A stretch of DNA of 64,000 nt from contig NC_058145.1 in the NCBI RefSeq assembly GCF_011075055.1, positions 4,373,228 through 4,437,227 of the forward strand, in the 5' to 3' direction. The position numbers and the translations under genes are program-made. The notes under the pieces are model-generated. The model had not been told where the DNA came from. It did not search any database and saw only the letters and a program-made list of their open reading frames with translations. The DNA is from Mangifera indica (lineage: Eukaryota; Streptophyta; Magnoliopsida; Sapindales; Anacardiaceae). Below are positions 39,185-50,769 of the stretch, piece by piece (within the stretch, counting starts at the first letter, position 1; every line of letters starts with the position of its first letter).

Positions 39185-39850
39185 TGTATATATATATTAT
39201 ATTATATTAATAATATATATATATATATATTTTATATATATTATTAATATAATATATATTTTTTATATTTCATGCACCTGCACTCATTTCCACACCCTTT
39301 TACGCACTCGCACCCTTTATCGCACTCTTTAGTCAATTCCTGCACCCTTCCACACACCCTTTCAGCAATTACCGAAAGAGTACGACAATTGCTGAAAGGG
39401 TGCGACAAGCATTGCGGGTGTGTGGAAGAGTGCGACAATTGCTGAAAGGGTGCATGGAAGGTGCAACAATTGCTGAAAAGGTGCGGCAAGTGTTGCGGGT
39501 GCGATAATTGCTGAAAATGTGCGTGAAAGGGTGCGACAATTTTTGAAAGGGTATGAGAATTGACTAAAGGGTGCGGAAAGGGGTGCGAGTGCGTGAAAGG
39601 GTGCGGGTGTGTGAAGAGGTGCGGGAATGGGTGCAGGTGCATGGGAGGGTGCGACAATTGCTGAAAGGGTGTGTGGAAGGGTGCGACAATTTCTGAAAGG
39701 GTACGAGAATTGACTAAAGGGTGCGGGAAGGGGTGCGAGTGTGTGAAAGGGTGCGGGTGTGTAAATAGGTGCGGGAATGGGTGCAGGTGCATGGAATATA
39801 AAAAATATATATTATATTAATAATATATATATATTTACTGCACCCCTTTA
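39185..39850. repeat. Centre of the foldback element: (AT)n blocks and inner minisatellite
   Basis: Two (AT)n blocks (about 39,187-39,262 and 39,797-39,836) flank a central stretch with TGCACCTGCAC on the left and GTGCAGGTGCA on the right. In between are GAAAGGGTGCGACAATTGCT-type units. A small perfect hairpin, ACCCCTTTATATATAAAGGGGT, sits beside each AT block. Even the central loop is repeat-derived. Confidence 0.75.
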
Positions 39851-40390
39851 TATATAAAGGGGTGCGTGGAGGGGTGCAATTTCCCGCACCCTTCACGCAT
39901 CCGCACCTATTCTCGCAACCTTTAGTAAATTCCCGTACCCCTTCACGCACTTGCACCAATTCCCACACCCTTTCACGCATCTGCACCCATTCCCACACCC
40001 TTTAGTAAATTCACGCACCTGTACCCTTTAGTCAATTCCCGCACCCCTTCATATTTTCACGCACCCGTTTGTATTTTTACGCACCCCTTCACATTTTCAC
40101 GTACCCGTTTGTATTTTTACGCACCCCTTCACATTTTCACGCACCCGTTTATATTTTTACGCACCTCTTCACATTTTCATGCACCCGTTTGTATTTTTAC
40201 TCACCCTTTCACATTTTCACGCACCCGTTTATATTTTTATGCACTTGTTTTGTATTTTCACAGACCTGTTTGTATTTTCACGCACCCCTTCACATTTTCA
40301 AGCACCCATTTGTATTTTCACACACCCGTATGTATTTTCATTCCCTTCCCGCACCCCTTAACACTTTCCTGCACCCCTTTTTGAGAAAAC
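39850..40390 (+). repeat. Minisatellite, right arm (inverted copy)
   Basis: C-rich units such as CACGCACCCGTTTGTATTTT and ACGCACCCCTTCACATTTTC, the complement of the left arm. About two dozen units, differing at a few positions. Overlapping open frames (40,069-40,485 and others) arise because the unit lacks stops and are not genes. Confidence 0.85.
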
Positions 40391-41062
40391 GCACCGTTTT
40401 GATAAAAACGTACCGTTTTCGATATATCCATTATTTTCCATATATATCAATCAATTTTAAATTTAATTATTTTATAAATTTATAGATTTTATAAAATAAA
40501 TTTTATTCATAAATTTTATTCAATCTATAGATTTTCAATGTGTTTTTCAATTTTATTTATAGATTAGCATTTTCAATTTGTAGATTTTATTCAATTTGTA
40601 GTATATCTATTTTTCAATCTATAGATTTTATTCATTACAGATAAATTAATCTTAATGCGTATAGTTAAGGCTGAGAAAGGTAGGCAATTAATCGATGTGA
40701 AAGGTAGATTTTATAAAATAAATTCCACGTGAAAGGTAGACAATTAATCGACGAAATGCTACGGTAAGGTTGAGAAATTAAACGAGGGGTACTTTTAGAA
40801 TGAAAAAAATAATTTGCTTAAAAAGGTAAAACATTAAATTTGTTGCCGAAAAAGGTTTAGGCGGGAAAACGGTTGTCTATTTTAATTAATATCCCTTTTT
40901 TTCTGTAGGTTGTATAATACATAATAAATTTTCTCAATTAGGGTCACAAACAAACCATGTTTGGTTTGACTAAAGGCAAGATGAGTTTGAGGCTTGAATA
41001 TGATTTTTTAGCCAAGCTCGATCTTAATATTTGTTGGAATGGTGAACTTGTGAGCTCACTAA

Positions 41063-41543
41063 GGGGCTGTTTGGTTCCAGTTTTTAAAGATTACCTTGAT
41101 AATTTATTTTTTATTCCCTTGTTTGATTTATCAGTAATAAAATATTACAGTAATATTCTATTATCAATGTTGACGTGACAAATAATATATGTGGTAATTT
41201 GATTATCACCTTCACCTTAGGTATTTAAAGATTACCAAGATAATCTTGATTTTATTATAATTATATTATTATTTATTAATTTTTTGAGACAAAAATAAAT
41301 TTATTTTTAATTAATATGACAAATAATATAAAAAATATTTAAAAATAATTATATTCAAGGGCATTTAAGTAAAATAATTTACTAGTAATCTTTTATTATC
41401 TTTAATCAAACACAATAATTATTTATACCTATCAAATTTTATCAAATATAATAATCATTTATACTTAGTAATCTTCTAAATAATATATTTTCAAGATAAT
41501 TTTTCTATTTTGATAATAAAACATTACTTAAACCAAACGCCCC
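41063..41543. mobile_element. MITE with GGGGCTGTTTGGTT ends
   Basis: Left end GGGGCTGTTTGGTTCCAG; the right end complemented is GGGGCGTTTGGTTTAAG. It is flanked by CTAA on both sides (41,059-41,062 and 41,544-41,547), consistent with a TAA target duplication as in PIF/Harbinger MITEs. The interior is AT-rich and related to the MITE at 2,858-3,360. The ORF 40,957-41,178 overlaps its left end and is incidental. Confidence 0.75.
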
Positions 41544-41625
41544 CTAAGGGTGTGCACGATTCGATTGATATGATTTGAGAATTTATTCTAATTATACCAA
41601 AAATATATATATATTTGAAAACATT

Positions 41626-41691
<66 letters not shown>

Positions 41692-42975
41692 TTTTAGATA
41701 TACAAATAAATATATATTTTGATTGTAATATATTTTTATGATAAAGATGCTCTCATTTAAATAAATATATTCAATTAAAATAATAATTATTTATATTTAT
41801 TAATTTATATTATATTATTATTAATTTATATTTAATATTTTTGCGCATTTTATGCTAATACTAACTATACACATTTCAAATAATTTTTTAAAAATTATGA
41901 TATTAAAGTATCATTTTTAAAATTAAATTCGAAATCGACCGTTATTGGCACCCCTTCCCCACCTACGATCCCATCCGTCAAAAGTACCGGAAGAAAGAGT
42001 GAAATCTTTTAAGCTCTGACAGCAATTAGGGGCCACCACCAGCTGGCACTCTTAAATATTTCTTGTACGTTTTGAGTACACTGTATCAACCTTCATTGCG
42101 AGACTTGTCATTTTTAGATTCGTTAAATGTGTCAAAATATTCCCCTAATCACCATCGTGGCTACAGCTGGATTATTTTACACTTTAAAATAATTAAATAA
42201 AAAGAAAAATATTGAAACAATTGAAATGAAGTTTTTTTTTTTAAATCCTTGATATTGCGATTTATTTGGGTTAAAAAAAAAAAAAGAGATGCCGATGAGT
42301 GGTTTCTTAATCCTAAGTATATAGGGTTTGGTTGAAATCAAATTAATTTGAAATTAAAAATTAATTTAATTTAATTTAAATTTATTTAACTTAAATTTAA
42401 ATCAAATTTATATAAAAAATTTAATTTATTTTTAAACAAAATTGAATTTAAATTAGAAAAAATTTAACTTTAATTCATACATTGGATATATAATTTAATT
42501 TTAAGTTATATTAAATAATTATTAAATTGATATAATTTTATATATTATTTGATAAAATAATATTATTTTATTAATAATTATAAATTTAAATGATAAATTT
42601 GATAAATTTAAATTGAATTAGTTTTACAATTAAATTAAATTATTTTTATTTAATTTGTATTTGAATTATACTTAATTTTAATTGATAAATTTAAATTAAA
42701 TTTAAATTAAATTATTTTTAATTAAAATAAACTCAAATCAATTGACGATAAAACTCAACTCAACTGGCATCCACAAATGTACCTATTCATCGTCACAATC
42801 ATGATGTGACTCTTTAATTAATTTTTTATCTTAAACCTCTTAAAGTTAATCTCAACGCTTTCAATGATGTGAACTCTGATTCCTTTTAACATTAGTTAGT
42901 CAAGAATTACGATTTAATATCAACTAAATGAAACCATAATTTAAATACCAACTCTGGAATCCAACAATTATTAAA
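41544..42975. other. Non-genic AT-rich stretch with microsatellite
   Basis: No gene. Contains the (CA)n(TA)n microsatellite at 41,626-41,689 and, at about 42,330-42,760, a tract made almost wholly of AATTTAAAT/TTAATTT words. A short unique patch around 41,935-42,160 is less AT-rich (GCACCCCTTCCCCACC), but I see no coding signal in it. Confidence 0.5.
41626..41689. repeat. Compound (CA)n(TA)n microsatellite
   Basis: About a dozen uninterrupted CA dinucleotides followed directly by about twenty AT dinucleotides. A likely polymorphic locus. Confidence 0.95.
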
Positions 42976-43767
42976 GGCCAAAAGACTTATTCCCATCCCC
43001 GATTTCGTGTATTTTCAAATTTTTATCAACCAAATTTTAAAAATTTAAATTTTTATTATTTTATTAATATTTTTGATTAAAATTAATGATAAAATTTTTA
43101 TTTAATAAAAAAATTTTAAAAGTAAAATTTTATTTTTTCTAAAAAATTAATAATTTTTTCCATTCAAAAATTTAAAAAGTTTGCTTGTCTCTAAGGTTTT
43201 TTTCCTTTTTATTCGACCACCGAAATCCAATCGGCCAACTTCATCTTTCCACCATGCATTGGCCGTCTCTCTCTCTTCATCTTCAGTTTCATTTCGTTGA
43301 AACTGACCAAATCAAACCATATTTGATTGCTCCCAATTTAGGCGTCGACTCTTGTAAGCATTTGAATATGTATTTTCCTCCTAAATCCTAACAATGATTT
43401 ATCTCTTCTCATATCTCTTTTTGTTAAAAACAAATGGAACACTAATGTCATTTGGTTTTGCTAGCTTTAACATAATGAAATCGAACACGAAAAAAGAGAG
43501 AGTCAACCAATGCATAGGTGGAAAGATGAAGTTAATTGGTCAGATTCAATCGTTAGACAAAAAAAATTTAAAGAGAAAGTAAATTGTTAACTTTTTTAAT
43601 TATGAGAATAAATAAGATAAAATTTTAATTTTTAAAATTTTTTTATTAAATAATTTTTTAATTTTAATTAAAAATTTTAATATTAATATAAATATTTAAG
43701 TTTATAAATATTTTCTGACAGGAATTTGGAAAATGCCAAATCATGACAGGGAATAAGTCCTTTGGGC
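42976..43767. mobile_element. Short MULE-type element with perfect 9-bp target duplication
   Basis: Left end GGCCAAAAGACTTATTCCCA; right end complemented GCCCAAAGGACTTATTCCCT. ATTATTAAA occurs directly on both sides (42,967-42,975 and 43,768-43,776), a perfect 9-bp target duplication. Arms are long and imperfect; even the central ORFs (43,185-43,391, 43,394-43,582) lie in inverted copies, for example CAACTTCATCTTTCCACC against its complement near 43,520. No transposase. Same family as 10,640-11,545. It ends about 1.7 kb before the gar2-related start codon and close to its likely transcription start. Confidence 0.92.
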
Positions 43768-45451
43768 ATTATTAAATAGTAAGATGGCAGGTTACATCAT
43801 GTGAATGGACAATGTCAGTTTGGAAATTTCAACAGCAAAATGATGGAAGTGTAGGTATACCAGTAAAAACTTATTCGTAACGCGTAAATGTTAACCGGCA
43901 ATACCCGGCATTTTCCCTATCACCGACAGCCCTCTCCCGGTCATCCACGCCCGTACTGCCAACCAACAACGAAATTATGCACGCTTTTTAAATGCCTCTA
44001 TTCCCGCACTCAGCATCCCCATGACGAGAGAAGAAATAACTCACTGCCAAGAATTGAATGTGGTGATCCCGAAGAGCAAGCTTTTGTAGCTAGTAAGGTC
44101 CATTTCGATTATTCTCTTTCTTTTTAATTACTGGCATTAACTTTGACTGCGTTTTCTATGTGCTGCTTGTCTCTTTGCCGGAAACCTGCCGCTAAGGGCT
44201 TCACGAAACGCTCTGTTTTGTTTTTGCTAGATCTTGTCGTGCATTGTTGAATTTTCGTTTTCTACAGTAATGAGTTTGAGTGTTCTTTTATGAGATTTTA
44301 CTCTGTTTGAGCTCACGTTTCAGGTTTGTTTGCTTGTTTGGTTTGGATTTGATGATGTCGCTCTCAGTTTAGCATGCTTTGCATTGCATAATTTTCTGAT
44401 TTGATGTTGTAAATTTAGTTTATATGTAGTCCAAAGCTTATTTTTAGCTGTAATTATGGTTAATTGTGAGCAGATCAACTTTTATTTTTTGAAGCGATAT
44501 CCAAGAGCAAGTACAGAGTAGATGTACTAAGGATTCTTCTGCAGATCTTGTTTGTGAGTTGATTCAGAAACAGTGCCGTTTTTACTTTCCCATCAATATC
44601 TGTTAAATTTGTGATTGTTGCGCCAGTTCGGATTCTGATTAATGTCTTCTAAAGATTATGTTTTTTTTGCTTTTCTTTGATTTTCAACATTACCTTGCAT
44701 GTAGCTCATATAATGAAGCAGACATGCAATGCGTAAAGCATATTCCATGAGTGTTTGCTGAGTAGAAAGGAATTTGTCCTCAAGCTAAGACTATAATCTG
44801 TGAAATGTTTTGTTGTGGACTCAAATTTCATCAATATTCATTGAATATGACCTTGATATTTAGTCATGAAACCGGTTATATCTGTACCAACTTACTTTTA
44901 ATTTTCCAGAGGATTTGCGTGATTTACTATAGGTGTTTAAAAATTTGTAATTACTTTTTGTGCTGATTTAACGTGACTTTTATCCAGAGTGTTTTAAGGA
45001 TTAGGGAATCGTACATGTGAGTTTTTCTTGTCTTTTATTTTCTGTGTTTCAAGAATCATTTTAGGCTTGACTGAATGTTAGGTCCAAAAAAATTATTGCA
45101 TTCCATTTTGATGTGGTCCTGAGCGTTGCTATCACTGATAATGAAGCTCTTCCTATATAGCATGCTTTGTGAAATGCCACTGCAAATTTACCTTATAATT
45201 GGTGGGCCATTAAGTCTAACATGATTTTCCTCTGCTATCTAATGGCAGAATCACTCAAGGTATTCAATAATTGAGCAATCTGATGCACAATCCCCAAATA
45301 GATAAAGTCACATCATGACAAGTAGGTGCTTTTCTAGTTCTGGCAAACTGCTAAACAGCTTCTGTAAGGTTACTGGCTTTTGCTTTTCTTCCTCATTAGA
45401 ATTTAGAACTTCTATATTTGGTTGTAGTTAGAAAGGTGAAACTACTCAAGT
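43768..45451 (+). promoter_or_regulatory. Promoter and 5' leader of the gar2-related gene, probably with a 5' UTR intron
   Basis: About 43,890-44,090 is noticeably less AT-rich (CCGGCATTTTCCC, CACGCCCGTACTGCC), as expected near a transcription start and first untranslated exon. A good donor GTAAGG at 44,092 and an acceptor such as TAATGGCAG before 45,250 would give a 5' UTR intron of roughly 1.15 kb. The following T-rich sequence fits intron composition. The exact start and splice sites need transcript data. Confidence 0.45.
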
Positions 45452-48400
45452 ATGAAAGAGATTGACAGGAGGAAGCCCAATAATAAACAATCAAAGCCAT
45501 CTGGAAGAAGCGAAAGGACAGACCGTAAACAGCATCAAGAAAATGGCAGGAAAAAATTGAATGCAAAAGAAACTGAATCTAAAGCTTTAATTGAAACTGA
45601 ATCTAAGGCTTTAATTGCTGAAGGAGAATCGGTTAATTTAGTGAGTGATTCAAACACAGGCACAGACACCTCTGAAGTTTATGAAAATACGGTTATACAT
45701 TATGTGGATGATGTCAACAGGTTTGAGGAGGTGTCTAAAGATTACAAGTTTAGTCCAGTGATTGGCAGAATGGATAAGGGTGAAATTTTGGATGATCACT
45801 GTAGTGATTTAGAGAAACAACCTAAGCAGGGGAAGGAAGAGGAATCAGATTCTGAGACAACAAAAGATTCAGTATCTTCTCAGGAGGATTCATTGATGGT
45901 TGAAGTTCAGAAAGTTGAAAAAGTGCCTGGAGTTCCTGAGAGTGTTGTCAATAGAAGTTTGTCAGAAAGCAGCTCGGTAGGATCAAGAGCGAGATCTAAT
46001 CAAGATACGTATAAATCAAAAACCAAGGCATCGCAAAACACTCCAAAGAAATCCATAAAATCCAATAGAGGTGTTTCAGAAGTTACTGCCAAAAATTCTT
46101 CTGATAAAAATTCAAATAAAATGAGAGCCCCTTCTAAACCTTCATCAGAATCTTTTGAAGTAGCTGATGATAAAACTGCTGAAGAGATCAAGGAAACTGA
46201 TGTTTTAAATGAGATCTCAAATGATGCTCAAAGTATTGAGAGTGATAATGAAACCATCGATACTGAAGAAAATGGTGAGCATGTAGATGAGGCATCTTTA
46301 AATAAAAAGATTGAAGCAATGGAAATGAGAATTGAGAAACTGGAGGAGGAGCTGAGAGATGTTGCTGCTCTTGAAATTTCACTCTATTCTGTTGTACCAG
46401 AGCATGGGAGCTCAGCACATAAGGTTCACACACCTGCTAGACGCCTTTCTAGACTCTTCATCCATGCCTGCAAGCATTGGACCCAAAACAGGCGAGCTAC
46501 AATTGCTAAAAATACCGTGTCTGGGCTTGTTTTGGTTGCCAAGTCTTGTGGTAATGATGTATCAAGGTATATAAATTGTCTTGTTTAGTGTTTGAGTTTT
46601 AATATGTGGTCAGTTTTGGCACACAAACTATACTCATCTTCTTTTTTGTATGTCAAGGTTAAGCTTTTGGTTGTCAAACACCATTGTACTGAGGGAGATC
46701 ATTTCTCAGGCATTTGGCATTTCTCGTCTCTCAGTCCCAGTTACAAGGTTAGCTGAGTCAAATGTGGCTAGCAAAAAAAATGAAGTGAAGTCTATGACTC
46801 TGAAATGGAAGGGTGCTTCTGTTAGTAAACAAGTAAATGGTCTGCTGCAGTTAGACGAAGACTGGCAAGAGACAGGAACTTTCAATACAGCATTAGTTAA
46901 AGTCGAATCTTGGATATTCTCACGGATTGTTGAGTCTGTTTGGTGGCAGGTAAAGTTTTCAGAGTCTGTTGATGAACTTGCTAAGTAATCTGTTCTTTTC
47001 AATTCACGGTGATCATTTGATGAAATCAGCCAGAGAACTTTTATATTTTTCCCAGTAAATTGAACTAGTGCATCACTTAATACAGATTTAATGATTCAGT
47101 TGGATATACTCTCTTAGATTTCAGTCAGTTTAATGGGAGATAAAGGAACCATCATTTAATTAAAGCTGTCAAACAATTGTTATTATGTTTTTCTCATTTA
47201 ACTGGACTGAAATCAAGTCCTAAAATTGATTAATTATGTGACTGATTAAGTTCAATTATCTGGCTCCATTAAGTCAGTTTTAATGTAGATATGCATTGAT
47301 AATTTCCTGAGTGCAAATATTATTTGGATTGACTTTCATGTTCCTTTTCAATGCTTTTTTTTAGGTTTTGACTCCATATATGCAGTCTCCAGCTTTGACA
47401 ACCAATAAAACTACTGGAAACTTGTTGGGACCAGCCTTGGGTGACCAGCACCAGGGTAGTTTTTCTATCAACCTCTGGAGAAATGCTTTCCTAGAAGCTC
47501 TACAGAGACTTTGTCCTGTTAGAGCAGGAGGGCATGAATGTGGTTGCTTACCTGTTCTGGCAAGAATTGTATGTAGTTTATAGTATCTCTAAAATTTCTT
47601 TTGTTTCTCAATATCTGTATTCCTCTCATGCTGACTATCTGACATGATTATTTGATTAGGCTATGGAACAATGTGTTGCAAGACTAGATGTTGCAATGTT
47701 CAATGCCATTCTGCGAGAGTCAGCCCATGAGATCCCGACTGATCCCATCTCAGATCCTATAGTAGATTCCAAGGTTCTGCCTATTCCAGCTGGTGATTTG
47801 AGCTTTGGATCTGGTGCTCAACTCAAAAATTCTGTATGTATTATGTTTGCATAATTTCTGCATAGTTGAACTGTTTATCTAAGCATTTTTTTTCTAAAAT
47901 TTGACCACATTGGCCACTGCAAACAAGCTCTCTTCTGTTCCACTGACTTGTTTGCTCTCTGACAGGGGAGAACAACGTCTGTCCTTTTAATCTCTACTGA
48001 TGACTTTACTTTGGAATAAATAATAAGAATGCCCAGATATTTGCAGCAAATGGCAATATAGACTGATGAATGTTCTTTTCTTCAGTTTGGCTATGAAACG
48101 GTGCCTAGAAAGTGGGATAGAATTTTATAAATTATCAGCAGTGGAAAAATCTTTTGAAGTTTTGCTTGCATTTCACTTTAGAGGACGAGTTTAAAAACGA
48201 ACAAGGGCACTCCTCTGCTAGTTGCATCTTGTTAGAAATATTTGTGTCCTAGTTACCTTAACTCTTCTGCCTGAACTATTCCTTGTACCCTCCAAAGCTA
48301 TTGAAAGTTCTTGGAATTAATGGATGAAGGTTGTTTCCAACATTTGTAATGTCACTTTTGAATCCAATGTTTCATGGGCTTCGCTCGTGGCTGCTAAGAT

Positions 48401-49906
48401 CGCTAAAATTCAGCTTTCATAATGTTTTGTTAACATTATAGCTGTTGACTTTTTTATAGTATCTTCCCTCTTTATTATTGTAAGAAGTTGGTTTTTTTTT
48501 TCTTGGGACTTCCAAAAATGAGAAGTATTCATACATGCTTAAGTTTTGCAAGAAAAGATTATTTTTGTTGTGATTAAATAATCTACTTTCTATTCAGGTT
48601 GGGAATTGGTCTAGATGGCTTACCGATACGTTCGGCATGGACAGTGATGATTCTCTGAAAGATCAGCATAGCAGTGAGGATGATGACAGGCTTGATGGAG
48701 TTAGAGAGCCTAAATCCTTTGTACTTCTTAATGATCTTAGTGATCTTTTAATGTTACCAAAAGACATGTTAATGGATCGTTCAATCAGACAGGAGGTAAG
48801 TTTTACAATGGCAAAGAAATAATATGGGGATTTGTAGTTTTCATATTTCCTGTTGAGTCAATAACTTGATTGAAATTTCCGTTATCATGTTTGTAGGTTT
48901 GCCCATCAATTGGCCTTGCATTGATAAAACGGGTACTTTGTAACTTTACCCCGGATGAGTTCTGTCCAGATCCTGTTCCAGGAGCTGTATTGGAGGCACT
49001 AAATGCTGAGGTATGAACCTTAGATCATGTTTCTCTGTTTTCTCTATGGCCATTGAATTATCATAATTGTTGGTTCCTCTTTATACTGTTTTGCTAAATT
49101 ACAATTTCTTTTGGTTCTCCTTTATACTGTTTTGCTAAATTACAATTTCTTTTGGTGCTAAAAGACGTGTCATTTGGCTGAGTTTACTTCATTCATCACT
49201 TAAGAACTTTGAATAATACGATGTATTCGAAATTTATATCCTAACTCTTATATCTCAGTGACATAACACTGTTGTAGAGATGTATGTGGTTCCATTTGTA
49301 TATCTCTAAGATAGTGCATGTCACCTGGGAGTCAAAACTGGGATTATATAGCTCTGATAAAAAAATTTTGGGTATGTAAATTTCTATATACAAATACATT
49401 ATGACAAGAAGAAATGGAACAAAGGAAGAAATAAAATAGTGGTAATAATTCTGTCTTAGAAAATAACAAGCCCATCGCAGATGGAAGCATCGACTTTGGC
49501 CTTCTGTATGCTACTCATGTTTATTGATGAGACCTGGTTTTTTCCATTTGTTTAGAGCATTGTTGAGCGAAGATTATCAGGGGATTCAGCGAGAAGCTTC
49601 CCTTATTCAGCTGCCCCAGTCACGTACACACCTCCTTTATTATCTGATGTGGCCGAAAAAGTAGCGGAGGCAGGAGGTAAAGCTCCATTGTCAAGGAATG
49701 TGTCTGCGATGCAAAGGAAAGGATATACCAGTGACGAGGAATTAGAAGAAATGGATTCTTCTCTTTTGTTGATCACTGAAAAATTGCCTTTATCACCAAC
49801 TATAGCACCCAGTGGAAATGGTAATGGAAATCACATTGGCAAAGCCGGCTATAGAGGCTCGAATGCAAGGTATGAGCTCCTTCGTGAGGTTTGGACATCT
49901 TCATGA
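45452..49906 (+). CDS. Coiled-coil protein of the plant 'nucleolar protein gar2-related' group (At2g42320-like)
   Basis: Seven coding exons: 45452-46566, 46658-46949, 47365-47568, 47660-47833, 48598-48795, 48897-49010 and 49556-49906, giving 815 residues. All introns are GT/AG and all joins keep frame, for example GNDVS-R-LSFWLS. The first 270 residues are charged, Ser/Lys/Glu-rich and probably disordered. A coiled coil follows at about 288-308 (IEAMEMRIEKLEEELRDVAA). The conserved region then starts with ALEISLYSVVPEHGSSAHKVHTPARRLSRL and runs to the C-terminus (LLREVWTSS). The short start is chosen because upstream sequence is not open. From memory this resembles Arabidopsis At2g42320 and At3g57780, labelled gar2-related or nucleolar-like, and the C-terminal half of EEIG1/EHBP1-like proteins. 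Molecular function is unknown to me. Intact. Confidence 0.9.
45570..45617 (+). repeat. In-frame 24-bp tandem duplication in the gar2-related exon 1
   Basis: GAAACTGAATCTAAAGCTTT plus AATT is followed at once by a near-identical copy, with one change (AAA to AAG). It gives ETESKALI twice in the disordered N-terminal part. A recent slippage event that does not disturb the frame. Confidence 0.85.
49070..49152. repeat. 41-bp tandem duplication in intron 6 of the gar2-related gene
   Basis: TTTATACTGTTTTGCTAAAT plus ACAATTTCTTTTGGTTCTCC-like text occurs twice in a row with almost no differences. A young duplication, of interest mainly as a marker. Confidence 0.85.
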
Positions 49907-50769
49907 ACATTATAAAAGAGTTCCATCTGTATATGTGGGTTTTTTTTTCCTTTTGAGTTAAGTAGTCAGCATTAAGAGAACAACCAAAAACTCTAAAATA
50001 CAAATCCAAAAGTCCAGAGATTTTAAAATTTAAAGGAAATCTCAAAGGTCCGGAAGCCATTGGGTTTCTTTGTGTATTTGGTTGAGATTGTATTCAAACT
50101 GAGCTAACGAATAAACAGATAGTAAGCTAACATAAGTGTACATAGACGATAAAGGTAAAATTAAAAACATATATGAAAGTGTTGAAAATTCAATTAAGAA
50201 AGAAAGAGAGAGTTTCATATATAATAAATTTAAGTAAAAATGAGTAATATATAAGTGTGATAGCGTGAATTTTAACACAAACTAATTAGTTTTGTGTAAT
50301 ATAAGTTTCAATCTTCACATTTGTAAATTCAATATATATTTTCAATATGGTATTAGAGTATGAACTAAACGACGAGTTTAATAGTTTAAGTGTTTCTGGA
50401 TACAAGTAATAATATATCCAGTTAAAAATTGGTGAGTTGAAAAACAAGTTTAACAGCTTAAGTGGTTGTATTTAAGCGAGGGTGTTGGAGACTTAAATAA
50501 AAAAGAAAGAAAGAGAGTCTAATATCTGATAAACTTAAATAAAATAAGTGGTATATAAATATGTAAATTGAATTTTAACATAAGCTAATTAGTTTTGTAT
50601 AATATAGATTTTAATTTCATACTTGTAAGTCTAATATATATATATATTTGACAGAAAGCTTAAATTAACTACGAGAAGCACAAACATTCTTCAAATATTT
50701 ATACAAACTTAAGTTAGCAACCTAAGTTGGTTTAAATAATATAAATTATTATTAATATATATTTTCTAT
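49907..50769. other. 3' flank of the gar2-related gene, gene-free
   Basis: The 3' UTR is in the first few hundred bases. About 50,150-50,645 is a diverged direct duplication: AGAGAGTTTCATATATAATA... TTTTAACACAAACTAATTAG at 50,210-50,290 and AGAGAGTCTAATATCTGATA... TTTTAACATAAGCTAATTAG at 50,510-50,590. No coding content. Confidence 0.55.

Larger units (their letters stand above)
38145..40895. mobile_element. Foldback (long-inverted-repeat) transposon built of a G-rich minisatellite
   Basis: The left end GGGATATTAATTAAAATAGG is matched by the complement of the right end, GGGATATTAATTAAAATAGA. Complementarity continues nearly to the centre (about 39,510), with arms well over 1 kb. Flanking 9-mers TTTTTTCCT (38,136-38,144) and TTTTTTTCT (40,896-40,904) fit a 9-bp target duplication, as in Mutator-like elements, though in low-complexity sequence. 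The arms hold an AT-rich outer 450 bp, then a GGGTGCGTGAAAATGTGAAA-type minisatellite. No transposase; it must move in trans if at all. The His/Pro/Phe-rich ORFs across it are repeat translations. Confidence 0.88.

Noticed and set aside
38600..40390. CRISPR-like regular repeat array
   Set aside because: The units are tandem with no unique spacers, vary in sequence, are mirrored as an inverted copy, and the window is a plant nuclear genome.
38593..40485. Several long His/Pro/Phe/Thr-rich ORFs (38,593-38,805, 39,244-39,792, 40,069-40,485 and others)
   Set aside because: All are translations of the G-rich minisatellite in the foldback element; the same unit is open in several frames and both strands. 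No protein family features.
43185..43582. Possible captured host gene inside the short MULE (Pack-MULE)
   Set aside because: The two ORFs lie in mutually inverted sequence, so they are arms of the element. Neither matches a family I know.
46188..47002. Minus-strand ORFs opposite the gar2-related gene
   Set aside because: Shadows of exons 1 and 2, which have correct splice borders and family conservation on the + strand.
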